Positions 50,630 to 62,925 of a stretch of 64,000 bases of DNA are shown one piece after another; the stretch's first letter is position 1, and the number at the start of each line of letters is the position of its first letter. Below the pieces are notes generated by a model that saw only the letters and a list, made by a program, of their open reading frames with translations, was not told the DNA's origin and did no database searches. The stretch spans positions 51,792,596-51,856,595 of the forward strand of contig NC_083339.1 in the NCBI RefSeq assembly GCF_019175385.1, given 5' to 3'. The position numbers were made by a program, and so were the translations under genes. This DNA comes from Lycium barbarum. Its lineage: Eukaryota > Streptophyta > Magnoliopsida > Solanales > Solanaceae.

Positions 50630-52480
50630 AAGATACAACCTGCGTAACTTTTAAGGGTGGATACATTTCATACATATATCAGATATATAATCATAGTACA
50701 TGTATCATCATAGCGTATACATCATCGTATCATATAAATCATAATCGTTAACCCGCGTCCGGGTAACCATCATATGCCGCCCACTAGTGGTGATCATGCC
50801 CGGTCCCAAGGAAAATCATCAATGAAACTATACTAAGGATCATTAGCTTCATGGACATCTTATATTACTCTAGGATTCTTCATACTCATATTCATCATCA
50901 TCATCATTATCATGCTCGTATCGTATCTCCTTTCTTTATCATGTGCGTAGGTGGCTTTTTATAGTCATGGACTCATAATTTCCGTTATTTAGGACGATTG
51001 TGGAAAATTAGGAAGATTCATGCCTTAGAAGGAAAAGATTAGCCTTACATACCTCTTTCGTTTAGCTATTCTATCGTTTGATCGTTCTTCTTCGTTGCTC
51101 GCGTTTCTACCTTCAAGAAAGTTCATACTCATATTAGATACTCGATAACATAAGCGCGTTTGAACTAAGCTAGAGAAATTTGAGCAGCAACTCCTTTGTT
51201 TCTACTACTTTCTCCATATCATATATCAACTCCAAAACATCAATAATAACATTCTTAATATCATCATCAATAACTCTTGTCAAATTCATCATTATCCAAT
51301 CCCCACAATTTCCCCTCAAGGTCCTCCATAATCATGATCACAATACAACTTTACATTCGTTCTCATCTAATGTTTCTATTATGCTCTTAACATCATTCAT
51401 AACGTAATTACACTCACAACATATCAGTATTCGTGATTCACCCCAAACTACTACTAAAAAATGGCACTATTCCCACATTCATGACCTATTTTCTATCTCC
51501 TTCTACAATCCAAGTGTTTCAGCTTTACCTTAAATAGCATAGAAATACCATAAAACTTACATTAGATAGTGTGGGAATGAACTTTAAGTGGAAATACTTT
51601 ACTTGAGTAAAACCCTAGTTCCACTTCCCATGAAATTTCTTGCCTTAGATGAACCCTAGTGAGTTTCTTGCACTTGTTTCTCTTGATTTGATGAAGTTGA
51701 TCATTGATTTCACTTGGATTCTTGTATATGAGGAGTTTGGAAAGTTCTAGAGAGCTCTTGAGTCGTGGAGAGAGAAAATGAAATGAGTTAAATGAACTTG
51801 GGATATTCTTTTATAAATTAAAAACCTGTCCCGACGTCATTATACGGACACTTATACGGTCCGTATAAACTTATACGGTCCGTATAAGTGACCGTAAAAT
51901 CTCTTCAGCAACCATCCCTTTCTGTGTCAATTATACGGCACATTATACGGTCGGTATAAGTGACCGTGAAATCACCCCATCAACAACTCATTATGTGACC
52001 ATTATACGACACATTATACGGTCCGTATAATTTTATACGGTCCATATAAGTGACCGTATAATCCCATCAGTGAGGGACCTTCACTGTGACGATTCTGCGG
52101 ACCATTATACGGACCGTATATTCGGTCGTATAATCTACCTTTTCTCCGATTTTGTTCTCGTCACTTCGTTTGGTCTCAAATCCTTATGGAACCTTCTTGA
52201 TACTTGTTTCACACCTTTCTCTAAAACCTCGTCAAGCATCTAAGGGACATTATAACTTTTCTCTAAAACATTATTAAGCTATCATTAATTCGATACTCGT
52301 AAATCGACACACAACATGTACCTTGTTTTCCTTAACAACTTTTGTCTCCTACCTCCCATGTCTTTGAAATCTCATTTAGAACCATCAATTGTTATTTCTT
52401 ACTTATCGAAACATCGTATACGTCGTGCCCTTCGTTAGTCTACTCACTGTACGTTAACGAAAAATTTCCGGGGTGTAACA

Positions 52481-52503
52481 TTCTCCCCCCCCCCCCCCCC
52501 CCT
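52481..52503 (-). other. Chromovirus polypurine tract
   Basis: TTCT plus 18 C on the plus strand; on the minus strand this is a run of 18 G followed by AGAA, directly before the LTR start. Confidence 0.85.
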
Positions 52504-52711
52504 TTTGGAACATTCGTCCTCGAATGTTAAGCACTCGGGAATTTTATGAAAATTTCGCCATATTTTCCCCTATAATATGACACTACCACCCTATCACAAC
52601 AGCCCACAATAACATTGCCTCACAGGGATACAACACAGTAGCAATATAAGTGGGCCACACACGACCCATATGCACAAAAAGAAAGCATACATACCTCATA
52701 ATCTTAATGTT
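52504..52711 (-). other. Chromovirus region between chromodomain and polypurine tract
   Basis: Non-coding; includes cattcgtcctcgaatgttaa, the same short stretch that follows the tract at 2400. Confidence 0.5.
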
Positions 52712-53047
52712 TCATCGTGGATCTCTTCTAGGACGAAAATAAGTGCGAGTATTCATACTCTCTTCTGCTTCCCAAGTCATTTCTTCTCTGTGGTTATTTC
52801 GCCATAAGACTTTAACTGAGGCCACTTCCTTATTTCGAAGTTTCCGTACTTGCATGTCTAATATGGCAATGGGCACTTCTTCATATGCTAGCTTTTCTAT
52901 CACTTGAACATCATCTAATGGGACAATTCTCGTAGGATCTCCAAAACACTTGCGGAGCACTGAAACATGGAAAACTAGATGGATCGATTCAAGTTCTGGA
53001 GGTAAGTCCAATTCATAAGCTACTTGACCCACCTTGCGGATAATCTT
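52712..53047 (-). pseudogene. Chromovirus integrase C-terminus and chromodomain
   Basis: The minus strand reads VGQVAYELDLPPELESIHLV, FHVSVLRKCFGDPTRIVPLD, then the chromodomain-like VRKLRNKEVASVKVLWRNNH and EEMTWEAEE. Chromodomains of this type steer integration to chromatin marks. The join at about 53045 to upstream integrase is a deletion of roughly 60 codons. Confidence 0.85.
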
Positions 53048-53740
53048 ATAATCGATCTCGGATCACCCTGACTTTTTCTACTGCTTGTTGAATCAACTCA
53101 AGGCCTATTAGCTGTACTTCTCCTATTTCAAACCATCCAATTGGGGATCTACACTTCCTCCCATATAAGGCTTCATACGGAGCCATTTGGATACAAGAAT
53201 GGTAGCTATTGTTGTATGCAAACTAGATTAGAGGTAAGTGGTCATTCTAACTACTACCAAAATCTAGAACACATGCTCTTAGCATATCCTCCAAGGTCTG
53301 AATGGTACGTCCGGCTTGCCATCAGTCTGCAGATGAAATGTCATGCTAAGCTTCACTTGAGTACCTAGACCTTCTTGGAAGGATTTCCAAAACTTGGCTG
53401 TAAATTGCACTTCTCTATCTGTGATAATGGATATCGGAATACCATGGAGTCGCACAATCTCCTTGAGATACAACCTTGCATAATCTTTTGCTGAGTATGT
53501 GGTTCTGACTGGAAGAAAATGAGCCGCTTTCGTGAGTCTGTCCACGATCACCCATATGGAATCATACTTGCCTCGGGAACGGGGTAACCCCATAATAAAA
53601 TCCATGTTGATCACTTCCCATTTTCAAGTAGGGATTTCCATTGCTTGTAATAATCCTCCTGGCTTTTGATGTTCGATTTTCACTTGCTGACAATTTGGAC
53701 ATTGAGCTACAAATTCCGCTATGTCTCTCTTCATGCCATC
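53048..53740 (-). pseudogene. Chromovirus integrase core
   Basis: MDFIMGLPRSRGKYDSIWVI gives the first catalytic Asp, IITDREVQFTAKFW the second. The third acidic residue region is thrown out of frame by an indel near 53320. A TGA (from TGG) precedes the core near 53624. YEALYGRKCRSPIGW-type sequence follows at about 53190-53130. Confidence 0.85.
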
Positions 53741-54500
53741 CCACCAATATATCGACCTGAGATAATGATACATCTTCGTTGCACTTGGGTGAATAAAATA
53801 CCGAGAATAATGAGCTGCTTCTAGAATTCGACGGCGCAATTCTGCAACTTTCGGAACACATTGCCTGCCTCGGTATCTAAGAATTCCATCCATAGAAGTT
53901 TCAAATGGAGACTTCTCTTTTCCATGAAGTGCGTCTCTATAATGGCTCAAATGAGAATCTTCACATTGGCGCTCTTTTACTTCCATATTCAGGGATGAAA
54001 CTGTGGGATCATTAATACCAATCCCTGCACTACCTGAATCAATCACACGTACTCTAAGATTAGCTAGTTGGTGGAGCTCATGAATTAATTCTTTCTTTTC
54101 CGGAGGAACTTCACATAGGCTGCCCATTGATCGGCGGCTAAGCGCATCAGCTACTACATTTGCCCTTCCGGGGTGGTATAAAATACTCACATCATAATCT
54201 TTCAATAATTCTAACCACCGCCTCTGCCGCAGATTCAACTCTTTCTATTTGAAAATGTATTGAAGACTCTTGTGATCTGTATAGATATCGACATGCACAC
54301 CATACAAGTAATGTCTCCACATCTTTAATGTATGAATAACTGCAGCCAATTCGAGATCATGAGTTGGGTAGTTCTTTTTATGTTTCCGCAGCTGTCTCGA
54401 AGCATAAGCAATGACTTTACCGTGCTGCATTAACACACATCCTAACCCAACGCCGGAAGCATCACAGTATACAACATAACCATCTGGCCCTTCTGGGAGT
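53741..54500 (-). pseudogene. Chromovirus RNase H and integrase zinc finger
   Basis: RNase [53 protein letters not shown], then a TAG stop near 54247 and YHPGRANVVADALSRRS. The integrase H2C2 finger lies near 53790-53690 (HPSATKMYHYLR ... CPNCQQVK). The stop is a likely CAG-to-TAG change. Confidence 0.9.
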
Positions 54501-55400
54501 GTCAAGACTGGGGCTGAGATTAATCTGTCCTTCAATTCTTGGAAACTGCGTTCACAGGCATCATTCCACTGAAACTTAGCTGACTTCTGGGTTAGCTTCG
54601 TCAATGGGGCTGAAATAGAGGAAAATCCTTTTACGAACCTTCTGTAGTACCCTGCCAATCCCAGAAAACTACGGACTTCTGTAGGCGTCGTAGGCCTTGG
54701 CCAAGTCTTCACAGCTTCAATTTTCTGAGTGTCAACTCGAATGACATCATCTGAAATAACATGGCCCAAAAATGTCACAGAATTCAGCCAAAACTCGCAC
54801 TTTGAAAATTTTGCATACAATTCTCTGGTTCGAAGAATGCCAAGAACAATTCGTAAATGATCGGCATGTTCTGGTTATGTGCGAGAGTATACCAGAATGT
54901 CGTCAATGAACACTATTACGAATAAATCCAAGAGAGGCCTGAATACGTTATTCATCAAATTCATGAACACTGCCGGAGCATTAGTCAACCCAAACGACAT
55001 CACCCGGAATTCATAATGGCCATATCTCGTTCTAAAAGCTGTTTTGGGAATATCTTCTTCTTTAACTCTCACTTGGTGATAACCTGACCTCAAGTCTATT
55101 TTGGAGAACCACTTGGCACCCTGTAGTTGATCAAACAAATCATCAATCCTTGGGAGAGGATATTTGTTCTTTATCGTCACCTTGTTCTACTGCCTATAAT
55201 CGATGCACATTCGTAGGGAACCATCTTTCTTTCTCACGAATAGGACTGGCGCTCCCCACGGTGATGAACTGGGTCTAATAAATTCCTTCTCCAGCAAATC
55301 TTTCAACTGTGCCTTTAATTCTTTCAATTCTGCCGGAGCCATTCGGTACGGAGGAATAGAGATAGGCTTGGTGTCCAGCAACACATCAATAGCAAAATCA
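54501..55400 (-). pseudogene. Chromovirus reverse transcriptase
   Basis: [80 protein letters not shown] and the catalytic [11 protein letters not shown], then [20 protein letters not shown] follows CIDYRQ (55187) and a TAA follows YSRT (54875). A frameshift lies upstream near 55410. Confidence 0.92.
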
Positions 55401-55975
55401 ATCTCTCTTTAAAGAAAGGCCTGGAATTTCATCTGGAAATACATCCGAAAATTCACTCACTACCGGTACGGATTGGAAAGTTGGCGACTTTGCTTCGGTG
55501 TCATGAACTCAGATTAAGTGATAAATATAGCCCTTAGCTATCATCTTTCTTGCCTTAAGGTAGGAAATAAACCTACCTCTTGGAGATGTTGTATTACCCT
55601 TCCATTCAAGCATGGGTTCTCCTAGAAATTGAAATCGAACTACCTTCATTCGGCAATCAACATTAGCATAAACTGAGGCCAACCAATCCATACCCATAAC
55701 CACATCGAAATCTAACATCTCCAACTCAACTAAATCAGCTTTAGTCTGGCGGTCGCATATCATAATTACACAATTTTTATACACTTGTCTAGCTATCACA
55801 AGATCACCAACTGGAGTAGATACCTCAAAAGGTTTAATTGGCTCGGGTTTCACCCCAATACAACCAGCAACATACGGAGTAATATAAGATAGGGTAGAAC
55901 CCGGATCTATCAATGCATACACATCATGGGAAAATACTGATAATGTACCTGTAACCACATCTGGGGAGGACTCAA
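55401..55975 (-). pseudogene. Chromovirus protease (split by solo LTR)
   Basis: TGTLSVFSHDVYALIDPGST holds the aspartic protease motif region (DPGST), followed by VVMGMDWLASVYANVDCRMK. A TGA at 55509 is a likely CGA-to-TGA change. The N-terminal side is on the other flank of the LTR at 58576, and the frame rejoins if LTR and one copy of ctcaa are removed. Confidence 0.88.
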
Positions 55976-58575
55976 TGTCACGACCCAACCGGAGGGCCGC
56001 GACGGGCACCAGGTGCTAGCCCACCCGGGCACCCCATAGTGTACCTTTACACTTACATCTAGGTGAGCCACATATTTAAACATACATTCTCATTCATCAA
56101 TCATACTAGTCCCATTGGACAACAATACCTTTATATCATCATTGACATCTATGCCCATATCAATGTACATAAGCCGACGAGGCTAACAAAATGAAATCCA
56201 AAATATAGGCCGACAAGGCCAAACACATCTAACCATATACACATGTCTACGAGCCTCTAAGAAGAGTGTGTCATATCATATTGGCAGGACAGGACCCCGC
56301 TATGCCCATAATTATGTACACAAAAGAATCAATACCAAAAGCTATAGCTCTGAATGAAATGGAGCTCCGCTATGTAGTCCCTGAGAAATGTAGCTATGGG
56401 CCAAGTCTATCTCCCTGGGCACCTGCGGGCATAACACAACGTCCACAAACAAAAGGACGTCAGTACGAAGAATGTACTGAGTATGTAAAGCATGATCAAT
56501 ATCAGTATAGAAGCATAATAAGCAACATGAGAAATAGCATAAGATGGGAGATAGCAGTATCAACGTCATAAGCACTTACTTGCCTTTCATAGGGACTTTC
56601 CATTTCTAGCGCGTATTCGTGTACATACATCCATATCCGTATCCGTACTCATTTACATTTCGTATCCATACTCGTATCCATATACATATCCTTATTCACA
56701 TTCATATCATATACATATTCTTATTCGTATTCGTATCATATCCGTATTCATACTCATATCTATATCATATACATATCCATAGCATATACATAACATTTAC
56801 ATAGCATGCCCGACCACGAAGGTTCGGTGTTTCACGTACCCGACCATGGCTAGGATCGGTTTATCATACATACTTGGCCAACCAAGGCTCAAGGTTACAC
56901 ATACCTAGCCCTACCAAGGCTTCAGGGTTATCCGTACCATCTGCAGAGGTGTGCGCGCATTACATAAATATATACATATTCTACTCGGCCTTATAAGCTC
57001 GAGGTTCCATAATAGTCATACATAGATACATATACATAATAGCTCATAAGCATCTTTACTATTATCATCACTATTAATTTCGTCATCGTTATCGTCATCG
57101 CTATTATCGTCGTTAACGTTATCGCTATCATCGTCGTTCATTACATCTATCCTTATAGTATTTCTCGTCATATGAGGAACTTAGTACAATCGTAATACAT
57201 ATCAAGAATCATAAGCTTGTAGCTTTGAAGATAGAATCATTTGGAGGACATCGTAGACTTATAGAAGATTTAGATGATTGGCCAAAGAACCATTCCTTAT
57301 GAAAGAAGGGTTAGCCTTACATACCTTTCCGTTCAACTATGCTACACTTGCACGTTCTCCTCCAACGCTCACGTTCTACCTTCATTAAAGTTATACTATC
57401 ATTAGGAAAACGATAGCTAGCATACACGATTAAGACTTAGAGAAAATCGGATGGCATCTCCTTTATTTATACGATATTCCTCCATACCATATATCAACTC
57501 CCAAACGTCAATAATACATTCACAATATCATAACAGTAGTCTTTATGCATCCACATTATCTATATTTCTCAATTCACTTCCAATCACCCATATCCATGGT
57601 CATAACACACGACTACGTTCATTCATATACATTGCCTATCATGTGTTCTTAACATCATTTATAACATATCAATATCACAACACATCAAGAATCATGACTC
57701 AATTCAAGCTATTACTCAAAATGACACTATTCCACATTCATGACCCATTTTCTATGTCCTTCTATAATCCAAGTGTTTCAACTCTCAAATACCTTAAAAA
57801 ACATAGAAATACCATAAATCTTACCTTAGATGTTGTAGGAACAAGCTTTGGGTGGAAATACTTCACTTGAGCCAAACCCTAGTTCATCTCTAATGAGATT
57901 TCTTGACTTGGATGATCTTTTAATGGGTTTCTCACACTTGATTCACTTAGTTTATGTTGTTGATCACTAATACCTCTTGAATTCTTGTGGAATAAATGTA
58001 TAGAGATGTTTTAGCGAGAAGGGGTGTGATATGGAAATGAAATGAAATGAAACTTGGATCCCTTATTTAATGAACCAATCTGTCCCCGACCAGATATACG
58101 GACCAACATACGGTCCGTACATTTTATACGGGCCGTATGTTTGGTCCAGTGAAGTGAGTCATTCTGGGCTGATTATACGGTCCAACATACGGACCGTATA
58201 TTTTATACGGCCAGTATGTTTGGCCATATAATCCCCAGTGTTTCGAAGTTCGTTTTCGTCGACTCGTTTGATCTCCAATCCCTATGGAACCTTCTTAGCA
58301 CTTGTTTAACACCTTAATACCAATCTAAGGGACGTTATCACTCTTCTCCAAGACATCATTAAATCCTCGCTAACTCGTTACTCGTAATTCCTTTCCGATA
58401 CCTATCGTATGCCTTGCCTTCTCTTGGCAACTTTCTCCCCCCTTTCTCGAATATCTTTGAAATCTTAATTAGGGTCATCGGATGTCATTTCTTACTTATC
58501 AAAATACCGTATACTTCGTGCTCTTCGTTAGTCTATTCACTTGGGCATTAACGGAAAATTTTCCAAGGTGTAACA
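55976..58575 (-). mobile_element. Solo LTR nested in the chromovirus protease
   Basis: TGTCACGACCCAACCGGAGG to AAGGTGTAACA, 2600 bp, with perfect 5-bp duplication ctcaa (55971-55975, 58576-58580). It is a divergent subfamily: its minisatellite region reads 'gcccgaccacgaaggttcgg'. It has degenerate catatcc/gtattc hexamer repeats (56620-56810) and atcgtc repeats (57060-57140). Inverted ACGGTCC/GGACCGT motifs lie at 58090-58225. Confidence 0.95.
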
Positions 58576-59955
58576 CTCAAGATCCTGTCGTCCGGCTAAA
58601 GCATACACACGGGGCTGAGTGGCACCTGAAGTAGATGCTCCCCCTCTGCCTCTACCTCGACCTACTGGAATCTGGGGAGTCTGTCCTACCGGGCGCACTG
58701 AAGAAGAACCAGCCGCTGATCCTGTGGGCTGAACCCCACCTCTGTCATACCTCGAGGGACAATCTTGCATCAAGTGCCCAGTCTGTCCACAAACATAGCA
58801 AGCATCTGTGCCCTGGTGACATGGCCCCGAATGTAATTTATCACACTAACTACATCGCGGCACGGGTGGTCTCCTCTGACTATGATCACCCCCAAACTGA
58901 GACCCTGAAGCTCTCGAACTCTGACCCTGTCCTAAAGGAAAGGAGCGTTCAAATCTCCTACCTGCAAACCGTGGAGGTGCACTAGTCGCCGATTGGCCCG
59001 AATGTCTAGAATATGCCTGCATTGATCCCCCTCTATAAACACTTCCTGCCCCCATAGATCTGGTCCTCTTGCTTTGTCTTCTATCAGTATCACGATCACC
59101 CCTTTGCGGATGTTGTTGTCCTTCTAAATTCTGGGCATGGGCTTGAATGCGGGAAATATCCATCCCATCTTGAAACGAAGCTGTCAAACAATCCTTAAAT
59201 AAATGTGGCCCTAAGCCACTCACAAACCTGTGCACCCTATCTCCCATGTCGGCCACCATAGTCGGGGCATATCTAGCCAAAGAATTAAACTGAAGGCTAT
59301 ACTACCGGGCACTCAAAATTCCTTATTTCAAATATAAGAATTTATCCGCTCTAGCTCAGCGGACCTCGGGTAGCAAATAATGGCGGATGAAGGTATCTAC
59401 AAATTCTTGCCAAACGGGAGGAGGCACATTCTCTTTTCTTGACGATATCCAATTATTATACCATAATACCGCCACATTTCGGAGTCTATAAGATGCCAAC
59501 TCCACAGATTCAGTTTCGGAGGCATGAATACTCTTCAACGTCCTCAACATTTCATTAATAAAACTTTGCGGGTCTTCGTTCGGCTTTGACCCGAAAAACT
59601 CTGGAGGATTCAAACTCATGAAATCATGGGCTCTGGTACTAGCTGCCCGATCACTTGGACCCGCATTCTGCCGCTGTGCCTGGGTAGCAACTAACTGCGT
59701 CAATAGATGAATAGCCTCGGTCCCTTGTTGACCCAAAGTAGTCGGTGGAGGAACCGGAGGCATAGGAGCTGGGACTGAAGCCCCTTCTTGTTCTTCTACA
59801 TTGGGCGGGGCGGAGGAAGTATTAGATGGGACCTCATTATGTGAATCGCCCTCTTCTACATTCATTGGCATCTCTCTTTCTACCGGCCTTTTCATCGTAG
59901 TCTTGCCCTTCTGGGCGGCTGTAGCTTTTCCCTTTGGCGGCATTTCTGAAATCAT
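58576..59955 (-). pseudogene. Chromovirus gag with zinc knuckle
   Basis: It begins MPPKGKATAAQKGKTTMKRP (start codon at about 59943). The capsid-like core has FMSLNPPEFFGSKPNEDPQS and ASYRLRNVAVLWYNNWISSR, and the second half has MGDRVHRFVSGLGPHLFKDC. The nucleocapsid knuckle CYVCGQTGHLMQDC (C-x2-C-x4-H-x4-C) lies at about 58800. An Arg/Gly-rich stretch GRGRGRGG precedes protease. Stops lie near 59355 (TGA), 59303 (TAG) and 58845 (TAG), each explicable by one C-to-T change. Confidence 0.9.
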
Positions 59956-60134
59956 AGCAGACTATTAAGGAGGAGATAATCTTATAACACAGCTCTATCG
60001 CACGATCTCTTAAGATGAAAGATGGTCATTATTCCTAAATGCCCTGTAGCCTCCTGTTTATTAGTGTGGTGCGCAAAACACCATAAACAAGACTCTACTA
60101 GACACGGCTCGTAGACACTTCCTAGGACTGAACT
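59956..60134 (-). other. Chromovirus untranslated leader
   Basis: Sequence between primer-binding site and gag start; no reading frame or repeat of note. Confidence 0.6.
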
Positions 60135-60146
60135 GCTCTGATACCA
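60135..60146 (-). other. Chromovirus primer-binding site
   Basis: The minus strand TGGTATCAGAGC is complementary to initiator methionine tRNA and lies four bases inside the 5' LTR border. Confidence 0.92.
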
Positions 60147-60150
60147 CTTT

Positions 60151-60450
60151 TGTCACGACCCGACTAGGGGCCATGATGGGTACCCGGGGCTAACCACCGA
60201 GCACCACTCATTCTGTTACTCATCATACTCATTATACAATTCTTTACTATTCATGTGCTCATAATCATAGGACAACCATTTTTCATTTGGAAACATAAAT
60301 ACCTTAATATACATAAGCCTTTCGGCTATCAAAATAATATATATACAATAGGGACATCGTGAGACCATACTACCCACACATGCGTATCTACGAGCCTCTA
60401 CTAGAGTACTAGACATATGGACCGGACACGACCCAGTCGTGCCCAAAATA

Positions 60451-60529
<79 letters not shown>

Positions 60530-62920
60530 AAAAGACTAAACCAAATAGCACCTCCGGATTAATGGAGTGCTCCTGTAAATGTGCTGATAACTTCTACGAG
60601 TCTGGATAACCTCCCTGTCTACCTGTGGGCATGAGCACAGCGTCCAAAGAAAACGGACGGCAGTACGAACATTGTACTGAGTACGTAAGGCATGAATGAA
60701 ATGAACATGATAGAGAAATCATAAGTCATAAGGTGAAGATACAACCTGCGTAACTTTTAAGGGTGGATACATTTCATACATATATCATATATATAATCAT
60801 AGTACATGTATCATCATAGCGTATACATCATCGTATCATATAAATCATCATCGTTAACCCGCGTCTGGGTAACCATCATATGCCGCCCACTAGTGGTGAT
60901 CATGCCCGGCTCTCTAGGCTCGGTGTAAACATAGCAGCCCGCCTTAGTAGTTACATGCCCGGCCATTTAGGCACGGTGGAATCACATGCAGCCCGCCTTC
61001 GCGGTGACATGCCCGGCCAACTAGACACGGTGGAATCGTATCGTCATATAGTCAATCATAAACTCATCATTATTACACATCTCATAGGCATATCATAATC
61101 TTATCATAACTTAACATCATCATACATTCATCATTAATCCTACATTAGAACTTGGAGGTAACCATGGCTATGTCGAGATGCCATAAGGTAGTGAACCCCC
61201 AACTACGTTATAGAGTGATCATAATCGTCATATCTCACCTTGGAGGGACTAGCATTTTAAGGTGAGTGTACACAAGGAAAATTATCAATAAAACTATACT
61301 TAGGATCATTAGCTTCATGGACATCTTATATTACTCTAGGATTCTTCATACTCATATTCATCATCATCATCATTATCATGCTCGTATCGTATCTCCTTTC
61401 TTTATCATGTGCGTAGGTGGCTTTTTATAGTCATGGACTCATAATTTTCGTTATTTAGGAAGATTGTGGAAAATTATGAAGATTCATGCCTTAGAAGGAA
61501 AGGATTATCCTTACATACCTCTTTCGTTTAGCTATTCTATCGTTTGATCGTTCTTCTTCGTTGCTCGCGTTTCTACCTTCAAGAAAGTTCATACTCATAT
61601 TATATAATCGATAACATAAGCGCGTTTGAACTAAGCTAGAGAAATTTGAGCAGCATCTCCTTTGTTTCTACTACTTTCTCCATATCATATATCAACTCCA
61701 AAACATCAATAATAACATTCTTAATATCATCATCAATAACTCTTGTCAAATTCATCATTATCCAATCCCCAGTATTTCCCCTCAAGGTCCTCCATAATCA
61801 TGATCACAATACAACTTTACATTCGTTCTCATCTAATGTTTCTATCATGCTCTTAACATCATTCATAACGTAATTACACTCACAACATATTAGTATTTGT
61901 GATTCACCCCAAACTACTACTAAAAAATGGCACTATTCCCACATTCATGACCTATTTTCTATCTCCTTCTACAATCCAAGTGTTTCAGCTTTACCTTAAA
62001 TAACATAGAAATACCATAAAACTTACCTTAGATAGTGTGGGAATGAACTTTAAGTGGAAATACTTCACTTGAGCAAAACCCTAGTTCCACTTCCCATGAA
62101 ATTTCTTGCCTTAGATGAACCCTAGTGAGTTTCTTGCACTTGTTTCTCTTAATTTGATGAAGTTGATCATTGATTTCACTTGGATTCTTATATATGAGGA
62201 GTTTGGAAAGTTCTAGAGAGCTCTTGAGTCGTGGAGAGAGAAAATTAAATGAGTTAAATGAACTTGGGATATTCTTTTATAAATTAAAAACCTGTCCCGA
62301 CGTCATTATACGGACACTTATACGGTCCGTATAAACTTATACGGTCCGTATAAGTGACCGTAAAATCGCTTCAGCAACTATGCCTTTCTGTGTCAATTAT
62401 ACGGCACATTATACGGTCCGTATAAGTGACCGTGAAATCACTCCATCAACAACTCATTCTGTGACCATTATACGACACATTATACAGTCCGTATAATTTT
62501 ATACGGTCTGTATAAGTGACCGTATAATCCCATCAGTGAGGGACCTTCACTGTGACGATTCTGCGGACCATATAATCGGTCGTATAATCTACCTTTTCTC
62601 CGATTTTGTTCTCGTCACTTCGTTTGGTCTCAAATCCTTATGGAACCTTCTTGATACTTGTTTCACACCTCGTTAACCATCTAAGGACATTATAACTTTT
62701 CTATAAAACATCATTAAGCTATCATTAATTCGATACTCGTAAATCGACACACAACATGTACCTTGTTTTCCTTAACAACTTTTGTCTCCTACCTCCCATG
62801 TCTTTGAAATCTCATTTAGAACCATCAATTTTTATTTCTTACTTATCGAAACATTGTATACGTCGTGCCCTTCGTTAGTTTACTCACTGTACGTTAACGA
62901 AAAATTTCCGAGGTGTAACA
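60151..62920 (-). mobile_element. Chromovirus 5' LTR (complete)
   Basis: 2770 bp, TGTCACGACCCGACTAGGGG to GAGGTGTAACA. It holds a (TA)n run at 60451-60526, the minisatellite at 60890-61030, and the inverted ACGG/CCGT cluster at 62303-62590 (in U3, about 330-620 bp from the LTR start). It is the reference copy for the other LTRs in the window. Confidence 0.95.
60451..60526. repeat. (TA)n microsatellite
   Basis: About 76 bases of TA in the 5' LTR, longer than the run in the 3' LTR. The tyrosine/isoleucine frames it creates are not genes. Confidence 0.95.
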
Positions 62921-62925
62921 AGTAT

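Larger units (their letters stand above)
47815..52480 (-). mobile_element. Chromovirus 3' LTR, interrupted
   Basis: It starts TATCACGACCC (one G-to-A change from TGTCACG) and ends GGGTGTAACA. Without the nested LTR it is about 2.4 kb against 2.77 kb for the 5' LTR. Most of the difference is a deletion of about 360 bp near 50803, which removed the minisatellite. Inverted ACGG/CCGT motifs cluster at 51838-52135. Confidence 0.9.
47815..62920 (-). mobile_element. Chromovirus (Ty3/Gypsy), full structure with two nested solo LTRs
   Basis: 5' LTR 60151-62920, primer-binding site 60135-60146, gag-pol 59955-52712, polypurine tract 52481-52503, 3' LTR 47815-52480. The 5-bp duplication agtat is at 47810-47814 and 62921-62925. 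A chromodomain after integrase places it in the chromoviruses; a Tekay/Del-like clade is my guess. Solo LTRs at 48390-50629 and 55976-58575 inserted later. It is coding-dead through stops, frameshifts and an integrase deletion. Confidence 0.92.

Noticed and set aside
60400..60551. Minus-strand frame rich in tyrosine/isoleucine
   Set aside because: It is a translation of the (TA)n run in the 5' LTR.
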